The translations under genes were made by a program, and so were the position numbers. From JAGXRK01 sp963714415 (GTDB lineage Bacteria > Bacteroidota > Ignavibacteria > Ignavibacteriales > Ignavibacteriaceae): a stretch of DNA of 64,000 nucleotides. The notes beneath the pieces were generated by a model, which had not been told where the DNA came from, searched no databases, and saw nothing but the letters and a program-made list of their open reading frames with translations. The stretch lies in contig CAVQOL010000003.1 of the NCBI GenBank assembly GCA_963714415.1, forward strand, positions 1 to 64,000, read 5' to 3'. Within the stretch, counting starts at the first letter, position 1. Each line of letters starts with the position of its first letter. This document shows positions 1 to 9,343 of the stretch, piece after piece.

Positions 1-136
1 AACTTAACAGGATATGAAACCTGCGGAAAACTATTTGCTGCTAATGAAATAGTAATTAACAGAATGTTAAAAATATTTTTCATTTCCCCATCTCCTAAAT
101 AAAAAGTTAGTATAAAACTATTTTATTAAAATCATC

Positions 137-156
137 CCTGCCTGCCGGCAGGCAGG
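137..156. repeat. 20-bp perfect palindrome inside a T9SS-tail remnant
   Basis: The sequence CCTGCCTGCCGGCAGGCAGG reads the same on both strands. It lies between a minus-strand ATGATTTTAATAAAATAG-like stretch (about 121-136) and a TTCTTCG stretch (157-163). Together these flanks match the last codons (KKMILIK and stop) of the sorting domains ending the neighbouring genes. I infer that a palindromic element sits in the remains of another sorting-domain tail just downstream of the first T9SS gene. The rest of positions 1-172 shows no gene. Confidence 0.6.
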
Positions 157-172
157 TTCTTCGTTTAATAAA

Positions 173-1890
173 TTATTTTATAAGCATCATTTTCTTTGTA
201 TCCAAATAATTACCGGCTTTGAGCTGGTAGAAATAAACACCGCTTGCATACTTTGAACCGTTAAACTCAACCTCATAACTGCCTGCAGGTTTTTCTTCGT
301 TAACAAGAGTAACAATTTCTCTTCCAAGAATATCATAAACTTTTAGTGTTACTTCACCGTTCACTCGGTAACTGATAACTGATTACTCGTGCTTGGATTA
401 AATGGATTCGGATAGTTTTGACTTAAATAAAATTCTTCTGGCTGAAGGGTAATTTGGTCTTTAATATCGGTAACAGTAAAATCACTGAAATTTGATTTTG
501 TGAAGTTTATCATTGTCTTTGCGTTATCTCTGGCTTTAGTAATGGAGTTCAATGCGGTTGTACCTCTTCCTACAATATGACCCACAATAATATCTACAGG
601 TTTATTTACCTCTAATTTAAAAGGACCGGAAGAAACAACCTGCAGCTGATCACTCTGCCGATCATTTATCCATCCATAATTACTTACAGGATCCCCTGAA
701 TACCAAAACAGGGGATTTATTTCATTACAATTGGCTCCTCCGGCAATTATGCTATAACCCCAGGTACACGGATCGATGTAATTACCCAATCTGTCACGAC
801 CTCTTAAGTAGTTGTACATTTCTTTTTTAGTTTCAGGACGACCTACGGTTGGGTGAGAATGCATATAATGTATGAAAGAAGTCATATTCAAATTTTTTGC
901 GCCGGGAATAATTTTAATTCCGAGTAAATCACCTAAATAATTATTTGCTGTATCAAGTGGAGTATCAATTCCTTCATCATAATTGTTGTTGGAGTTGTTA
1001 TCTATGAATGAAATTCCCGGAATGTAAGCATATGGACTTTGTAAAAAAGTTGAAAAATGTGCCGGGGGATTAATACCAAAATCAATATCATCACCATAAT
1101 TATAAATAAAACCGGATTGCGCCGAAGTATCACAGCCGGCAAAGTCATCTTCAGAATCACCAAGATCTGTATCAGCCCAGATACCGAAGTAAACAGAGTC
1201 TAATACTTCTGCAACGGTTCCGGTATTAGTTAAGCTGTAACGAACAAATATTGTATAGTCCAATGGATCCAATGGAGTGGTCGAATAATTTTTATTGAAT
1301 GCAAATACAGTTTGGCGCACTTCAATACCTTTCGGAAGTACATCATTAAAATTTCGAATTAAAGGATTAACACCATCATTATAAACACAAAAGGCTATTT
1401 CATTTCCAATTAAAGGTGGTGCATCTTCATTAGTATCCCAAACACCGTTCGTGTTTAAATCAACAGGATCATAAATGCCATCGTTGTTTCCATCATAAAA
1501 TTCTGCACCGATAGAAACGGCATCTTTCCAGATCTGCCAGCTTGTGCCAAAGGGCGGCTCAATTTTTCTTACAATGTAAATTTTATAAAAAGGATTTGTG
1601 GAAAGTGAATCAACATTTCCCGGTAAATAGTCCTGAAATCCTGATGCAGATGCTATCGCATTAGCCCAGATTGAATCCTGGTCTTTACCTCCGAGAAAAA
1701 AACCACCGGAGAACAGAAATACTAAATTGTCGATTCTTCCACCGTCATAGTTATCAATCAGGACATGAGCCAAAACACCTTCACGGTTCATTGGCATATC
1801 GATTTGATTAATGAACATTCTGTAGGCATCTTGTGCGTAAATACTCAAAGATGCCATTACTATCAGTATAGTAAAGCTTATAGTTTTCAT
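173..1890 (-). CDS. T9SS-exported surface protein, tandem copy 1 (one frameshift)
   Basis: Secreted protein of unknown function, about 570 residues if read through. An N-terminal signal peptide ends near SIYAQ. The middle region has Asp/Asn-rich loops (DGNNDGIYDPVD, NTNGVWDTNEDAPP) resembling calcium-binding repeats. The C-terminus is a T9SS sorting domain (YPNPFNPST, then LKVYDILGREIVTL, ending KKMMLIK). Compared with copies 2 and 3, two extra bases near 366-390 break the frame just after YPNPFNPST, so the rest of the sorting domain (173-364) is in another frame. The start is placed at the MKTI methionine because copy 2 begins there; three codons upstream is another ATG. Without the sorting domain the protein should not be anchored by T9SS, so the break is either an assembly error or recent inactivation. 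It is about 60-75% similar by eye to its two downstream neighbours. Confidence 0.8.
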
Positions 1891-1928
1891 ATTTGTCATT
1901 TTTAGAATGATTAAGAAATATTTTATAA

Positions 1929-3677
1929 TTACTTAATTAAAATCATCTTCTTCGTATCCAGATAGTTACCGGTTTTCAACTGATAGAAATAAACACCGCT
2001 TGCATACTTTGAACCATTGAATTCAACCTCGTATGTACCTGCAGGTTTTTCTTCGTTAACTAAGGTTGTTATTTCTCTGCCAAGAATATCATAGACTTTT
2101 AGAGTCACATTTCGTAAAGACGCATCGCGATGCGTCTCTACGTTTGGAATTGAATATCGAATAACTGTAACGGGATTAAAAGGATTCGGATAATTCTGAC
2201 TTAAATAAAATTCTTCAGGCTGAAGAGTACTCTGGTCTTGAATATCTGTAACAGTAAAATCACTGAAGTTTGATTTCACAAAGTTTATCATAGTCTTTGC
2301 ATTATCTTTTGCTTTAGTAACGGAGTTCAATGCATCTGTGCCTCTGCCTACAATATGACCGGCAATAATATCTACAGGTTTATTTACTTCTAATTTGAAA
2401 GGACCGGAAGAAACTGTTTGTCGCTGATCAGTCGGAACATAATTGATCCACCCATAATTACTTACAGGGTCACCGGAATACCAAAATAGAGGATTGATTT
2501 CAGCACAATTTGCACCACCGGCAATTGTACCCCAATACCAGGTACAAGGATCTATGTAATTACCCAATCTGTCACGACCCCTTAAGTAGTTGTACATCTC
2601 TTCTTTAGTGATAGGATCACCTATTGTCGGATGAGAACTCATATAATGTACGAAAGAAGTCATATTCAGATTCTTTGCACCCGGGATTGAGTCTATACCG
2701 AGAAAGATACCCTTATGATTATAGGCTGTATCAAGTGGAGTATCAATTCCAACATCATAATAACCGTTGGAGTTATTATCCGTAAAGGAAATTCCCGGAA
2801 TGTAAGCATATGGACTTTGTAAAAGAGTTAAAAAATGTGCCGGGGGATTAACACCAAATTCAGCATCAGTGCCGTCATTATAAATAAAACCGGATTGTGC
2901 AGAAGTATTACAACCGGCAAGATCATCATTATAATCGCCAAGATCTGTATCAGCCCAAATACCGAAATAAACTGAGTCGAAGACTTCAGCAACTTTTCCG
3001 GTATTAACAAGTCTGTAACGAACAAATATTGTATAGTCTAATGGATCTAATGTAGTAGTCGAATAATTTTTATTGAAAGCAAATACGGTTTGACGTATTT
3101 CAATACCTTTTGGAAGTACATCTTGAAACCTTCGAAGTAAAGGATCAACTCCATCATTATAAACGCAGAATGCAATTTCATTCCCAATCAGTGGAGGAGC
3201 ATCCTCATTAGTATCCCAAATACCGTTTGTGTTTGAATCAACCGGATCATAAATGCCATCATTGTTCCCATCATAGAAATCTGCACCGATAGAAACAGCA
3301 TCCTTCCAGTTCTGCCAGCTTGTTCCAAAGGGAGGCTCAATTTTTCTTACAATGTAAATTTTGTATAAAGGATTTGTTGAAAGCGAATCAACATTACCAG
3401 GTAAATAGTCCTGGAGTCTTGATGCAGATGCTACAGCATTAGCCCAAATTGAATCCTGATCCTTACCGGCGAGAAAAAAACCACCGGAGAAAAGAAATAC
3501 TGGCTCACTTAATCCACCAATTCTTCCACCATCATATCCGTCAATTATAACATCAGCCAAAACACCCTCACGGTTCATCGGCATATTGATTTGATTAATC
3601 CACATTCTGTAGGTGTCTTGTGCATAAATACTCAAAGACGCCATTACGATAACTATAGTAGAAATTATAGTCTTCAT
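1929..3677 (-). CDS. T9SS-exported surface protein, tandem copy 2 (intact)
   Basis: The only intact member of the triplet, 582 residues. It has a signal peptide (MKTIISTIVIVMASLSIYAQ), a conserved body with DGNNDGIYDP and NTNGIWDTNEDAPP loops that look like calcium sites, and a full T9SS C-terminal domain ending KKMILIK. A GGAG ribosome binding site lies a few bases upstream of the ATG; the same leader (GGACTCC on the plus strand) precedes copy 3, so copies 2 and 3 share their 5' end. Between YPNPFNPVTVIRYSIP and VTLKVYDILG it carries a linker, NVETHRDASLRN, that the other copies lack; it is encoded by a palindromic element (see 2113-2142). The molecular role is unknown; cell-surface or secreted location is inferred from the sorting domain. 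Confidence 0.88.
   Translation of the reverse strand: MKTIISTIVIVMASLSIYAQDTYRMWINQINMPMNREGVLADVIIDGYDGGRIGGLSEPVFLFSGGFFLAGKDQDSIWANAVASASRLQDYLPGNVDSLSTNPLYKIYIVRKIEPPFGTSWQNWKDAVSIGADFYDGNNDGIYDPVDSNTNGIWDTNEDAPPLIGNEIAFCVYNDGVDPLLRRFQDVLPKGIEIRQTVFAFNKNYSTTTLDPLDYTIFVRYRLVNTGKVAEVFDSVYFGIWADTDLGDYNDDLAGCNTSAQSGFIYNDGTDAEFGVNPPAHFLTLLQSPYAYIPGISFTDNNSNGYYDVGIDTPLDTAYNHKGIFLGIDSIPGAKNLNMTSFVHYMSSHPTIGDPITKEEMYNYLRGRDRLGNYIDPCTWYWGTIAGGANCAEINPLFWYSGDPVSNYGWINYVPTDQRQTVSSGPFKLEVNKPVDIIAGHIVGRGTDALNSVTKAKDNAKTMINFVKSNFSDFTVTDIQDQSTLQPEEFYLSQNYPNPFNPVTVIRYSIPNVETHRDASLRNVTLKVYDILGREITTLVNEEKPAGTYEVEFNGSKYASGVYFYQLKTGNYLDTKKMILIK
2113..2142. repeat. Palindromic repeat inserted in a sorting-domain linker
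   Basis: CGTA-A-AGACGCATC-GC-GATGCGTCT-C-TACG forms a near-perfect hairpin; the 20-base core 2118-2137 is an exact palindrome and only one pair mismatches in the outer stem. It lies within the coding sequence of copy 2 and is translated in frame as ETHRDASLR. Copies 1 and 3 have the usual short QLPVNG linker at this point. A related GTAGAGACG...CGTCTCTGC hairpin occurs at 57823-57850, which suggests a dispersed repeat family. Confidence 0.75.
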
Positions 3678-3716
3678 TTTGGACTCCTTGTCAATAGATT
3701 CATATATATTTTAGAG

Positions 3717-5434
3717 TTACTTTATTAATAGCATTTTTTTAGTTTCAAAATAATTTTCGGTTTTTAATTGATAGAAATAAACTCCGCTTGCATACTTGGA
3801 AGCGTTGAATTCAACTTCATAAGTGCCTGCTGGTTTTTCTTCGTTGACAAGTGTTGCGATTTCTCTTCCAAGAATATTATAAACTTTAAGTGTTACTTTA
3901 CCGTTTACCGGTAACTGGTAACTGATCACCGTGCTCGGATTAAATGGATTAGGATAATTCTGACTTAAAGAAAATTCTTCAGGCTGAAGAGAACTCTGGT
4001 CTTGAATATCAGTAACTGTAAAATCACTAAAGTTTGATTTAACAAAGTTTATCATAGTCTTTGCATTATCTTTTGCTTTAGTAACGGAGTTCAAGGCATT
4101 GTGCCTCTTCCCACAATATGACCGGCAATAATATCTACAGGTTTATTTACTTCTAATTTAAAAGGACCGGAGGAAACGATTTGTTGTTGATCAGACGGAG
4201 TATTATTTAACCATCCATAGTTAGTGACGGGATCGCCCGAATACCAAAATAGAGGATTGATTTCATTACAATTTGCACCACCGGCAATTATGCTATAACC
4301 CCAGGTACACGGATCGATGTAATTACCCAATCTGTCACGACCCCTTAAGTAGTTGTACATTTCTTCTTTAGTATCAGGATCACCTACTATAGGATGGGCT
4401 CTCATGTAATGTACGAAAGAAGTGATTCCTAAATTTTTTGCTCCTGAAATAGTATCAATTCCAAGATTGATACCTTTATAATTATAAGCCGTATCAAATG
4501 GTGTATCAATTCCAGCCTCATAATCGTTGTTGGAGTTGTTATCTATAAATGAAATTCCCGGAATGTAAGCATATGGACTTTGTAGAAAAGTTAAAAAATG
4601 TGCAGGGGGATTAACACCAAATTCAGCATCAATGCCGTCATTATAAATAAAACCGGATTGTGCAGAAGTATTACAACCGGCAAGATCATCATATAATCAC
4701 CAAGATCTGAATCAGCCCAAATACCGAAATAAACTGAGTCGAACACTTCAGCAACTGTTCCTGTATTAATTAAACCTGTAACGAACAAATATTGTATAGT
4801 CTAATGGGTCTAATGTAGTAGTCGAATAATTTTTATTGAAAGCAAAAACAGTTTGCCTGATTTCAATACCTTTCGGAAGTACATCATTAAACCTTCGGAG
4901 TAAAGGATCAACACCATCATTATAAACACAAAAAGCTATTTCATTTCCAATCAAAGGCGGTGCATCTTCATTAGTATCCCAAACACCGTTAGTGTTTAAA
5001 TCAACCGGATCATAAATGCCATCATTGTTTCCATCATAAAATTCTGCACCAATAGAAACGGCATCTTTCCAGTTCTGCCAGCTTGTTCCAAAGGGCGGCT
5101 CAATTTTTCTTACAATGTAAATTTTGTATAAAGGATTTGTTGAAAGTGAATCAACATTTCCGGGTAAATAGTCCTCAATTCTTGATGCAGATGCTACACG
5201 CATTAGCCCATATTGTATCTTGCGTGTTTACCGCCAAGAAAAAAACCGCCGGAGAAAAGAAATACTTTCCCATCGATTCTTGCACCATCTATGCCCTCAA
5301 TCAGTACATCAGCCAAAACACCCTCGCGGTTCATTGGCATATCGATTTGATTAATGAACATTCTGTAATCGTCTTGTGCATAAATACTCAAAGATGCCAT
5401 TACAATAACTATTGTACAGATTAGTGGTCTTCAT
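3717..5434 (-). pseudogene. T9SS-exported surface protein, tandem copy 3 (multiply frameshifted)
   Basis: Clearly homologous along its whole length to copies 1 and 2, but broken. Aligning it by eye to copy 2 gives single-base indels at about 5411-5427 (+1, within the signal peptide), 5208-5212 (+1), 5217-5225 (+1), 4775-4783 (+1), 4688-4693 (-1) and 4094-4099 (-1). The sorting domain at its 3' end (YPNPFNPSTVISYQLPVNGKVTLKVYN...KKMLLIK) is intact in its own frame. The expected start is the ATG at 5434 next to a GGAG ribosome binding site. With six lesions in 1.7 kb, including deletions, it differs from the single +1 breaks elsewhere in the window, so genuine decay is likely, though collapsed repeats in assembly could contribute. 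Confidence 0.8.
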
Positions 5435-6074
5435 TTTGGACTCCATATTATTTGATTAAAAAATATTTTATTAAGATTTCTTTTGCTAAATATTGATAGG
5501 AGTAACAGAGTAGTTGAAATTTTTTTTTCAAGTTGATAGACGAGGAACGTAGTTATCTATTTCACATTTAGAAATAGAATCAGCAGTTTGTGAATATGCA
5601 AATCGGAGGAAAAACAGAAAATTATCGGCATATCTTCTCATTACGAGCCCCTAAAATAAGTGAATGCCTTAAACCCTCGGAAATGTAGAAAGTTTTTTTG
5701 TCTTATTCAAACCCAAGATTAAGTTTTTTTTACAGTTTGAGTTCCTAAATGATAAAACTTGTAAGAATTTTTTACATTTTCAAGAACAAAATGGAATTTA
5801 GTCAGTTTTAACTATTTGGGAATGATTTAGTACCGTTGGAATTAGTCAGAAATTGATATCAACTTTCAAATATTGTAGCCTGATTTAGCCAGGGACTTAT
5901 TCATTGTTTTTCCACATAAAATGGAGGATTGGCATCCATCATTTTAGCAACTAAAACCAACAATAAATTATTTCCGGTAACAAAAACTGTTACAAAAAAT
6001 TTTTGTATTTATAAGCAAACGGCTTTAACTTTTATACTTAAATTTTAAAAAATAAACCAGAGGAGGTCTGCTCA
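5435..6074. other. 640-bp AT-rich non-coding spacer
   Basis: This divergent spacer lies between the T9SS triplet (minus) and pntA (plus). No convincing gene is seen on either strand. It contains several T and A runs, the inverted repeats at 5977-6007, and the AGGAGG ribosome binding site of pntA at 6061-6066. The promoters for both directions must lie here, but I could not pick one with confidence. Confidence 0.6.
5977..6007. promoter_or_regulatory. Two overlapping inverted repeats upstream of pntA
   Basis: GTAAC-N7-GTTAC (5977-5993) overlaps TACAAAAA-A-TTTTTGTA (5991-6007). Both lie 70-100 bases upstream of the pntA start, in the position expected for an operator or promoter-proximal site. 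They could equally be chance symmetry in AT-rich DNA; no known regulator site is recognised. Confidence 0.3.
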
Positions 6075-7203
6075 GTGATAATCTCCATTCCTAAAGAAAT
6101 TTTCCCCGGTGAAAATCGTGTTGCCTGCGTTCCGGATGTAGCTTCAAAGCTCATAAAAGCAGGATATGAAGTTCAAATTGAAAAAGATGCCGGATTTAGT
6201 GCCGGATTCAAGAACGAACAGTACGAAAAAGCCGGTGCGAAGATAATTGAAAATGTTGAACAGCTTTATTCCAATGCGGATGTTGTTCTAAAAGTTCAAA
6301 AACCATCCGATGATGAATTAAAGAAACTTAAAAAAGGTTCTCTTCTCATCTCTTTCATTTATGCTCTTCACTATCCCGAAGTAGCAAAGACTATTGCAGA
6401 AAGTGGAATTGATCTTATTGCAATGGAAATGGTTCCGCGTACAACTCTTGCACAGAAAATGGATGCACTAAGTTCTCAGGCTAACATTGCAGGATACAAA
6501 AGCGTTTTAATGGCGGCTAATCAGCTTGGAAAAATATTTCCGCTAATGATGACTGCTGCTGGAACAATTTCTCCTGCTAAAGTTGTGATAATGGGTGCCG
6601 GTGTTGCCGGTTTGCAAGCCCTTGGAACTGCAAAGCGTCTTGGTGCAGTTGTTGAAGTTTCTGATATTCGTTCAGCTGTTAAAGAAGAAGTGCAAAGTCT
6701 CGGCGGAAAATTTATTGAAGTTCAGACCGAAGAAAATATGCAGGATGAACGCGGCTATGCGAAAGAAGCATCGGAAGAATTTCTGACGCAAGCAGAAAGA
6801 ACTTATTTTCAAACACGTAACCGAAGCTGATATAGTTATTACTACTGCTTTAGTGCCGGGTAAAAAATCCCCGGTTTTAGTTACTGAAGAAATGGTTAAA
6901 AATATGAAACCGGGCAGCGTAGTTCTAGATATGGCTGTTGAGTTTGGCGGTAATTGTGAAATAAGTGAAAACGGAAAAACAGTTAAGAAACATGGTGTAA
7001 CAATTATCGGTGAACCGAATTTATCGAGTTTAGTTCCAACTCACGCCAGTGAAATGTATTCCAAAAATATTCTGAGTTTAATTCAGCATATTGGTAAAGA
7101 CGGTAAGATTGAATTAAAGCTTGAAGATGAAATTGTAAAAGGATGTTTATTGACTCGCAACGGTGAAGTGATAAATGACAGAATTAAAGAATTGTTAAAA
7201 TAG
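6075..7203 (+). CDS. pntA: NAD(P) transhydrogenase, NAD-binding alpha-1 subunit (frameshift)
   Basis: The soluble NAD(H)-binding domain I of proton-translocating transhydrogenase, about 376 residues when the break is repaired, the normal size for the three-gene form. It begins with GTG preceded by AGGAGG at 6061-6066. Family motifs: IPKEIFPGENRVA at the N-terminus, RTTLAQKMDALSSQANIAGYK, and the nucleotide-binding GAGVAGLQALGTAKRLGA (about 174-191). One extra base near 6788-6791 shifts the frame; on the other side it resumes as KELIFKHVTEADIVITTALVPGKKSP. It forms an operon with the two membrane-associated subunits that follow (13- and 10-base gaps). Three separate polypeptides, as in Rhodospirillum, rather than the fused E. 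coli form. The break is probably an assembly error, since both flanking subunits are intact. Confidence 0.9.
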
Positions 7204-7216
7204 AAAGGAATTACAG

Positions 7217-7501
7217 ATGGAAGGTTTAGACCTTTTAATGCATATATACGTGTTTGTGCTCGCCTTCTTTGTCGGGTTCGAACTGATTACTAAAGTACCG
7301 CCAACATTGCACACTCCTCTTATGTCAGGCTCAAATGCTATTTCAGGTATCACAATAGTTGGTGCATTATTAAGTGCCGGTGCCGGTGATATGACGATCA
7401 GTACTATACTTGGAGTTGTCGCTATAGTTTTCGCAATGATAAATGTTGTTGGCGGATTTCTTGTGACCGACAGAATGTTAAAAATGTTTAAGAAGAAATA
7501 G
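7217..7501 (+). CDS. pntAB: NAD(P) transhydrogenase, alpha-2 membrane subunit
   Basis: Small integral membrane subunit of the proton-translocating transhydrogenase, 94 residues with three hydrophobic segments (about 6-25, 40-57, 62-84). The conserved stretch FVGFELITKVPPTLHTPLMSGSNAISGI is typical of the domain II portion that links the NAD-binding subunit to the membrane. An AAAGGAATTACAG ribosome binding region precedes the ATG, and the gene lies 13 bases after pntA and 10 bases before pntB. With PntB it forms the proton channel that couples the proton motive force to NADPH formation. Confidence 0.92.
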   Translation: MEGLDLLMHIYVFVLAFFVGFELITKVPPTLHTPLMSGSNAISGITIVGALLSAGAGDMTISTILGVVAIVFAMINVVGGFLVTDRMLKMFKKK

Positions 7502-7511
7502 GAGTGAAAAA

Positions 7512-8903
7512 ATGCTAATTGTATCTTATCTTGTTTACCTGATCGCTTCTGTTTGCTTCATTTTCGGAATTAAAAAACTTGGTTCTCCGAAAACAGCCCG
7601 ACAGGGGAATCAGCTTGCCGCACTAGGCATGCTGATGGCAATTATTGTAACATTGCTCGATCAAAGAGTTCTCACTTTTGAATATATCATTCTGGGTGTT
7701 GTCATTGGTTCTTTTATAGGCGCTGTTTTTGCCTTAAAAGTTCAAATGACCGGAATGCCGCAGATGGTTGGATTGTTAAACGGTTTCGGTGGTGGTGCTT
7801 CGGCTCTGGTTGCTTTTGCAGAATATGATAGATTATTCCTCGGCGTAGGCACCTTTGAAATAGCTACTACTACAACTATTGTATTAAGTATTTTAATTGG
7901 TTCTGTAACATTCACAGGTTCAATGATAGCTTTTGGTAAATTGCAGGGAATTGTTACAGGAAGAGTTGTTAAATATCCACTTCAACATCCATTGAATGCT
8001 ATTCTTATATTGGCTGTATTCGTAGCAGGAGTGTTAGTTGTTATTAATCCTTTTCAAATTGAAATAATACTTGGAATAATTGCAGTATCCCTATTGCTAG
8101 GTGTATTGCTCGTTCTTCCTATTGGTGGAGCAGATATGCCGGTTGCAATTTCATTGCTTAATTCTTACTCTGGCCTCGCTGCTTCAATGACCGGATTTGT
8201 CCTTGCCAACAATATGTTGATTATTGCCGGTGCGCTTGTTGGTGCATCAGGAATCATTCTTACGTTAATTATGTGCCGCGGTATGAATCGTTCGCTTATG
8301 AATGTTGTGCTTGGTGGATGGGCAAGTGCCGGTGCTGAAGGTCCTGCCGCAGTTACAGCCTCTCCAAAAGGACAGGTTAAATCTGTTGACGCTGAAGAAC
8401 TTGCTATGCTTCTCGATTCAGTCAGCAGTGTTATTTTTGTTCCGGGATACGGAATGGCAGTTGCACAAGCTCAGCACGCTGTAAGAGATTTAATGAATGC
8501 TCTTGAGAAAAAAGGAATAAAAGTCAGATTTGCTATTCATCCTGTTGCAGGCAGAATGCCGGGTCATATGAACGTGCTTTTAGCTGAAGCACAGGTTGAA
8601 TACGATAAACTTTTTGCAATGGAAGATATAAATGATGATTTCCCGAATACTGATGTTGCAATAATTATCGGTGCAAATGATGTTGTTAATCCTGCTGCAA
8701 GACACGATACAAGCAGTCCGATTTATGGAATGCCTATTCTTAATGTAGATTATGCAAAAACTGTTATTATAAATAAACGTTCGCTTAATGTTGGTTATGC
8801 AGGAATTGATAATGAATTATTCTTCTATCCGAATGCACTTATGTATTTTGGCGATGCAAAAGATGCAATGGTTAAGTTGACCAATGAGTTGAAACAGATG
8901 TAA
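7512..8903 (+). CDS. pntB: NAD(P) transhydrogenase, beta subunit
   Basis: 463 residues, normal for the family. The N-terminal half is a bundle of hydrophobic helices (domain II, about 1-270) with GLLNGFGGGASALVA and LLNSYSGLAASMTGF. The C-terminal part (about 290-463) is the NADP(H)-binding domain III, with VPGYGMAVAQAQ, HPVAGRMPGHMNVLLAEA, and IIIGANDVVNPAA. Together with the two upstream genes it catalyses hydride transfer from NADH to NADP+ driven by proton entry. A GGAGTG ribosome binding site lies upstream and a Rho-independent terminator downstream, so the three genes form a closed transcription unit. Confidence 0.95.
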   Translation: MLIVSYLVYLIASVCFIFGIKKLGSPKTARQGNQLAALGMLMAIIVTLLDQRVLTFEYIILGVVIGSFIGAVFALKVQMTGMPQMVGLLNGFGGGASALVAFAEYDRLFLGVGTFEIATTTTIVLSILIGSVTFTGSMIAFGKLQGIVTGRVVKYPLQHPLNAILILAVFVAGVLVVINPFQIEIILGIIAVSLLLGVLLVLPIGGADMPVAISLLNSYSGLAASMTGFVLANNMLIIAGALVGASGIILTLIMCRGMNRSLMNVVLGGWASAGAEGPAAVTASPKGQVKSVDAEELAMLLDSVSSVIFVPGYGMAVAQAQHAVRDLMNALEKKGIKVRFAIHPVAGRMPGHMNVLLAEAQVEYDKLFAMEDINDDFPNTDVAIIIGANDVVNPAARHDTSSPIYGMPILNVDYAKTVIINKRSLNVGYAGIDNELFFYPNALMYFGDAKDAMVKLTNELKQM

Positions 8904-8970
8904 AAACTATTTATTACTTAATCATACGATAAGTAAATAATTAATTTTAATTTACTTCAATTATTGATAA

Positions 8971-8998
8971 GCCTCGAATTTCCATTCGGGGCTTTTTT
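8971..8998 (+). terminator. Rho-independent terminator of the pnt operon
   Basis: GCCTCGAAT / ATTCGGGGC form a 9-bp stem (one G-T pair) around a four-base TTCC loop, followed directly by TTTTTTA. It lies about 70 bases after the pntB stop, with no other gene before the next start at 9089. Confidence 0.85.
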
Positions 8999-9088
8999 AT
9001 TGACTGCCAGCTAAGTGTAATAGTAATTTCAAACATTTATATTTACTAATAAGATTTATCAATCATTTGAAATAAACCCGGAGTTATC

Positions 9089-9343
9089 ATGAAAATGAAT
9101 TGGGAAAATTATATCGGAATGACACTAAATGTAACATTGCACGAAAATTATGGAATGACTATTGATCCGAACAGTAAATCACCGCTATATGAAATTGTTT
9201 TTAAAGCAGGTAGACTTATCGAGACTTTTGAAGACGGATTACTGCTTGAAACAGAAAGAGAAAAAGCTGTTGTTATTATTTTCATTCCGTATCAGTCAAT
9301 CAAATGTGTTGAAATATTTCAGTTGCAAGGCGGAATAAATTGA
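9089..9343 (+). CDS. Small conserved-looking protein, possibly Sm-like
   Basis: 84 residues, no signal peptide or membrane segment. I do not recognise a named family. Residues about 30-77 (alternating beta-prone stretches LYEIVFKAGRLIETFEDGLLLET and VVIIFIPYQSIKCVEIF) resemble the Sm1/Sm2 layout of small beta-barrels such as Hfq, with IPYQSIKCVEI in the place of the Sm2 strand, but this is impression only. A CCGGAG ribosome binding site supports the ATG. Its TGA overlaps the TTG start of the following T9SS Plug-like gene, so the two are likely translationally coupled. Confidence 0.6.
   Translation: MKMNWENYIGMTLNVTLHENYGMTIDPNSKSPLYEIVFKAGRLIETFEDGLLLETEREKAVVIIFIPYQSIKCVEIFQLQGGIN

Noticed and set aside
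5083..5424. Plus-strand reading frame of 113 codons
   Set aside because: It lies wholly opposite the third T9SS copy and has the composition of a reverse-strand shadow; no ribosome binding site or family resemblance.
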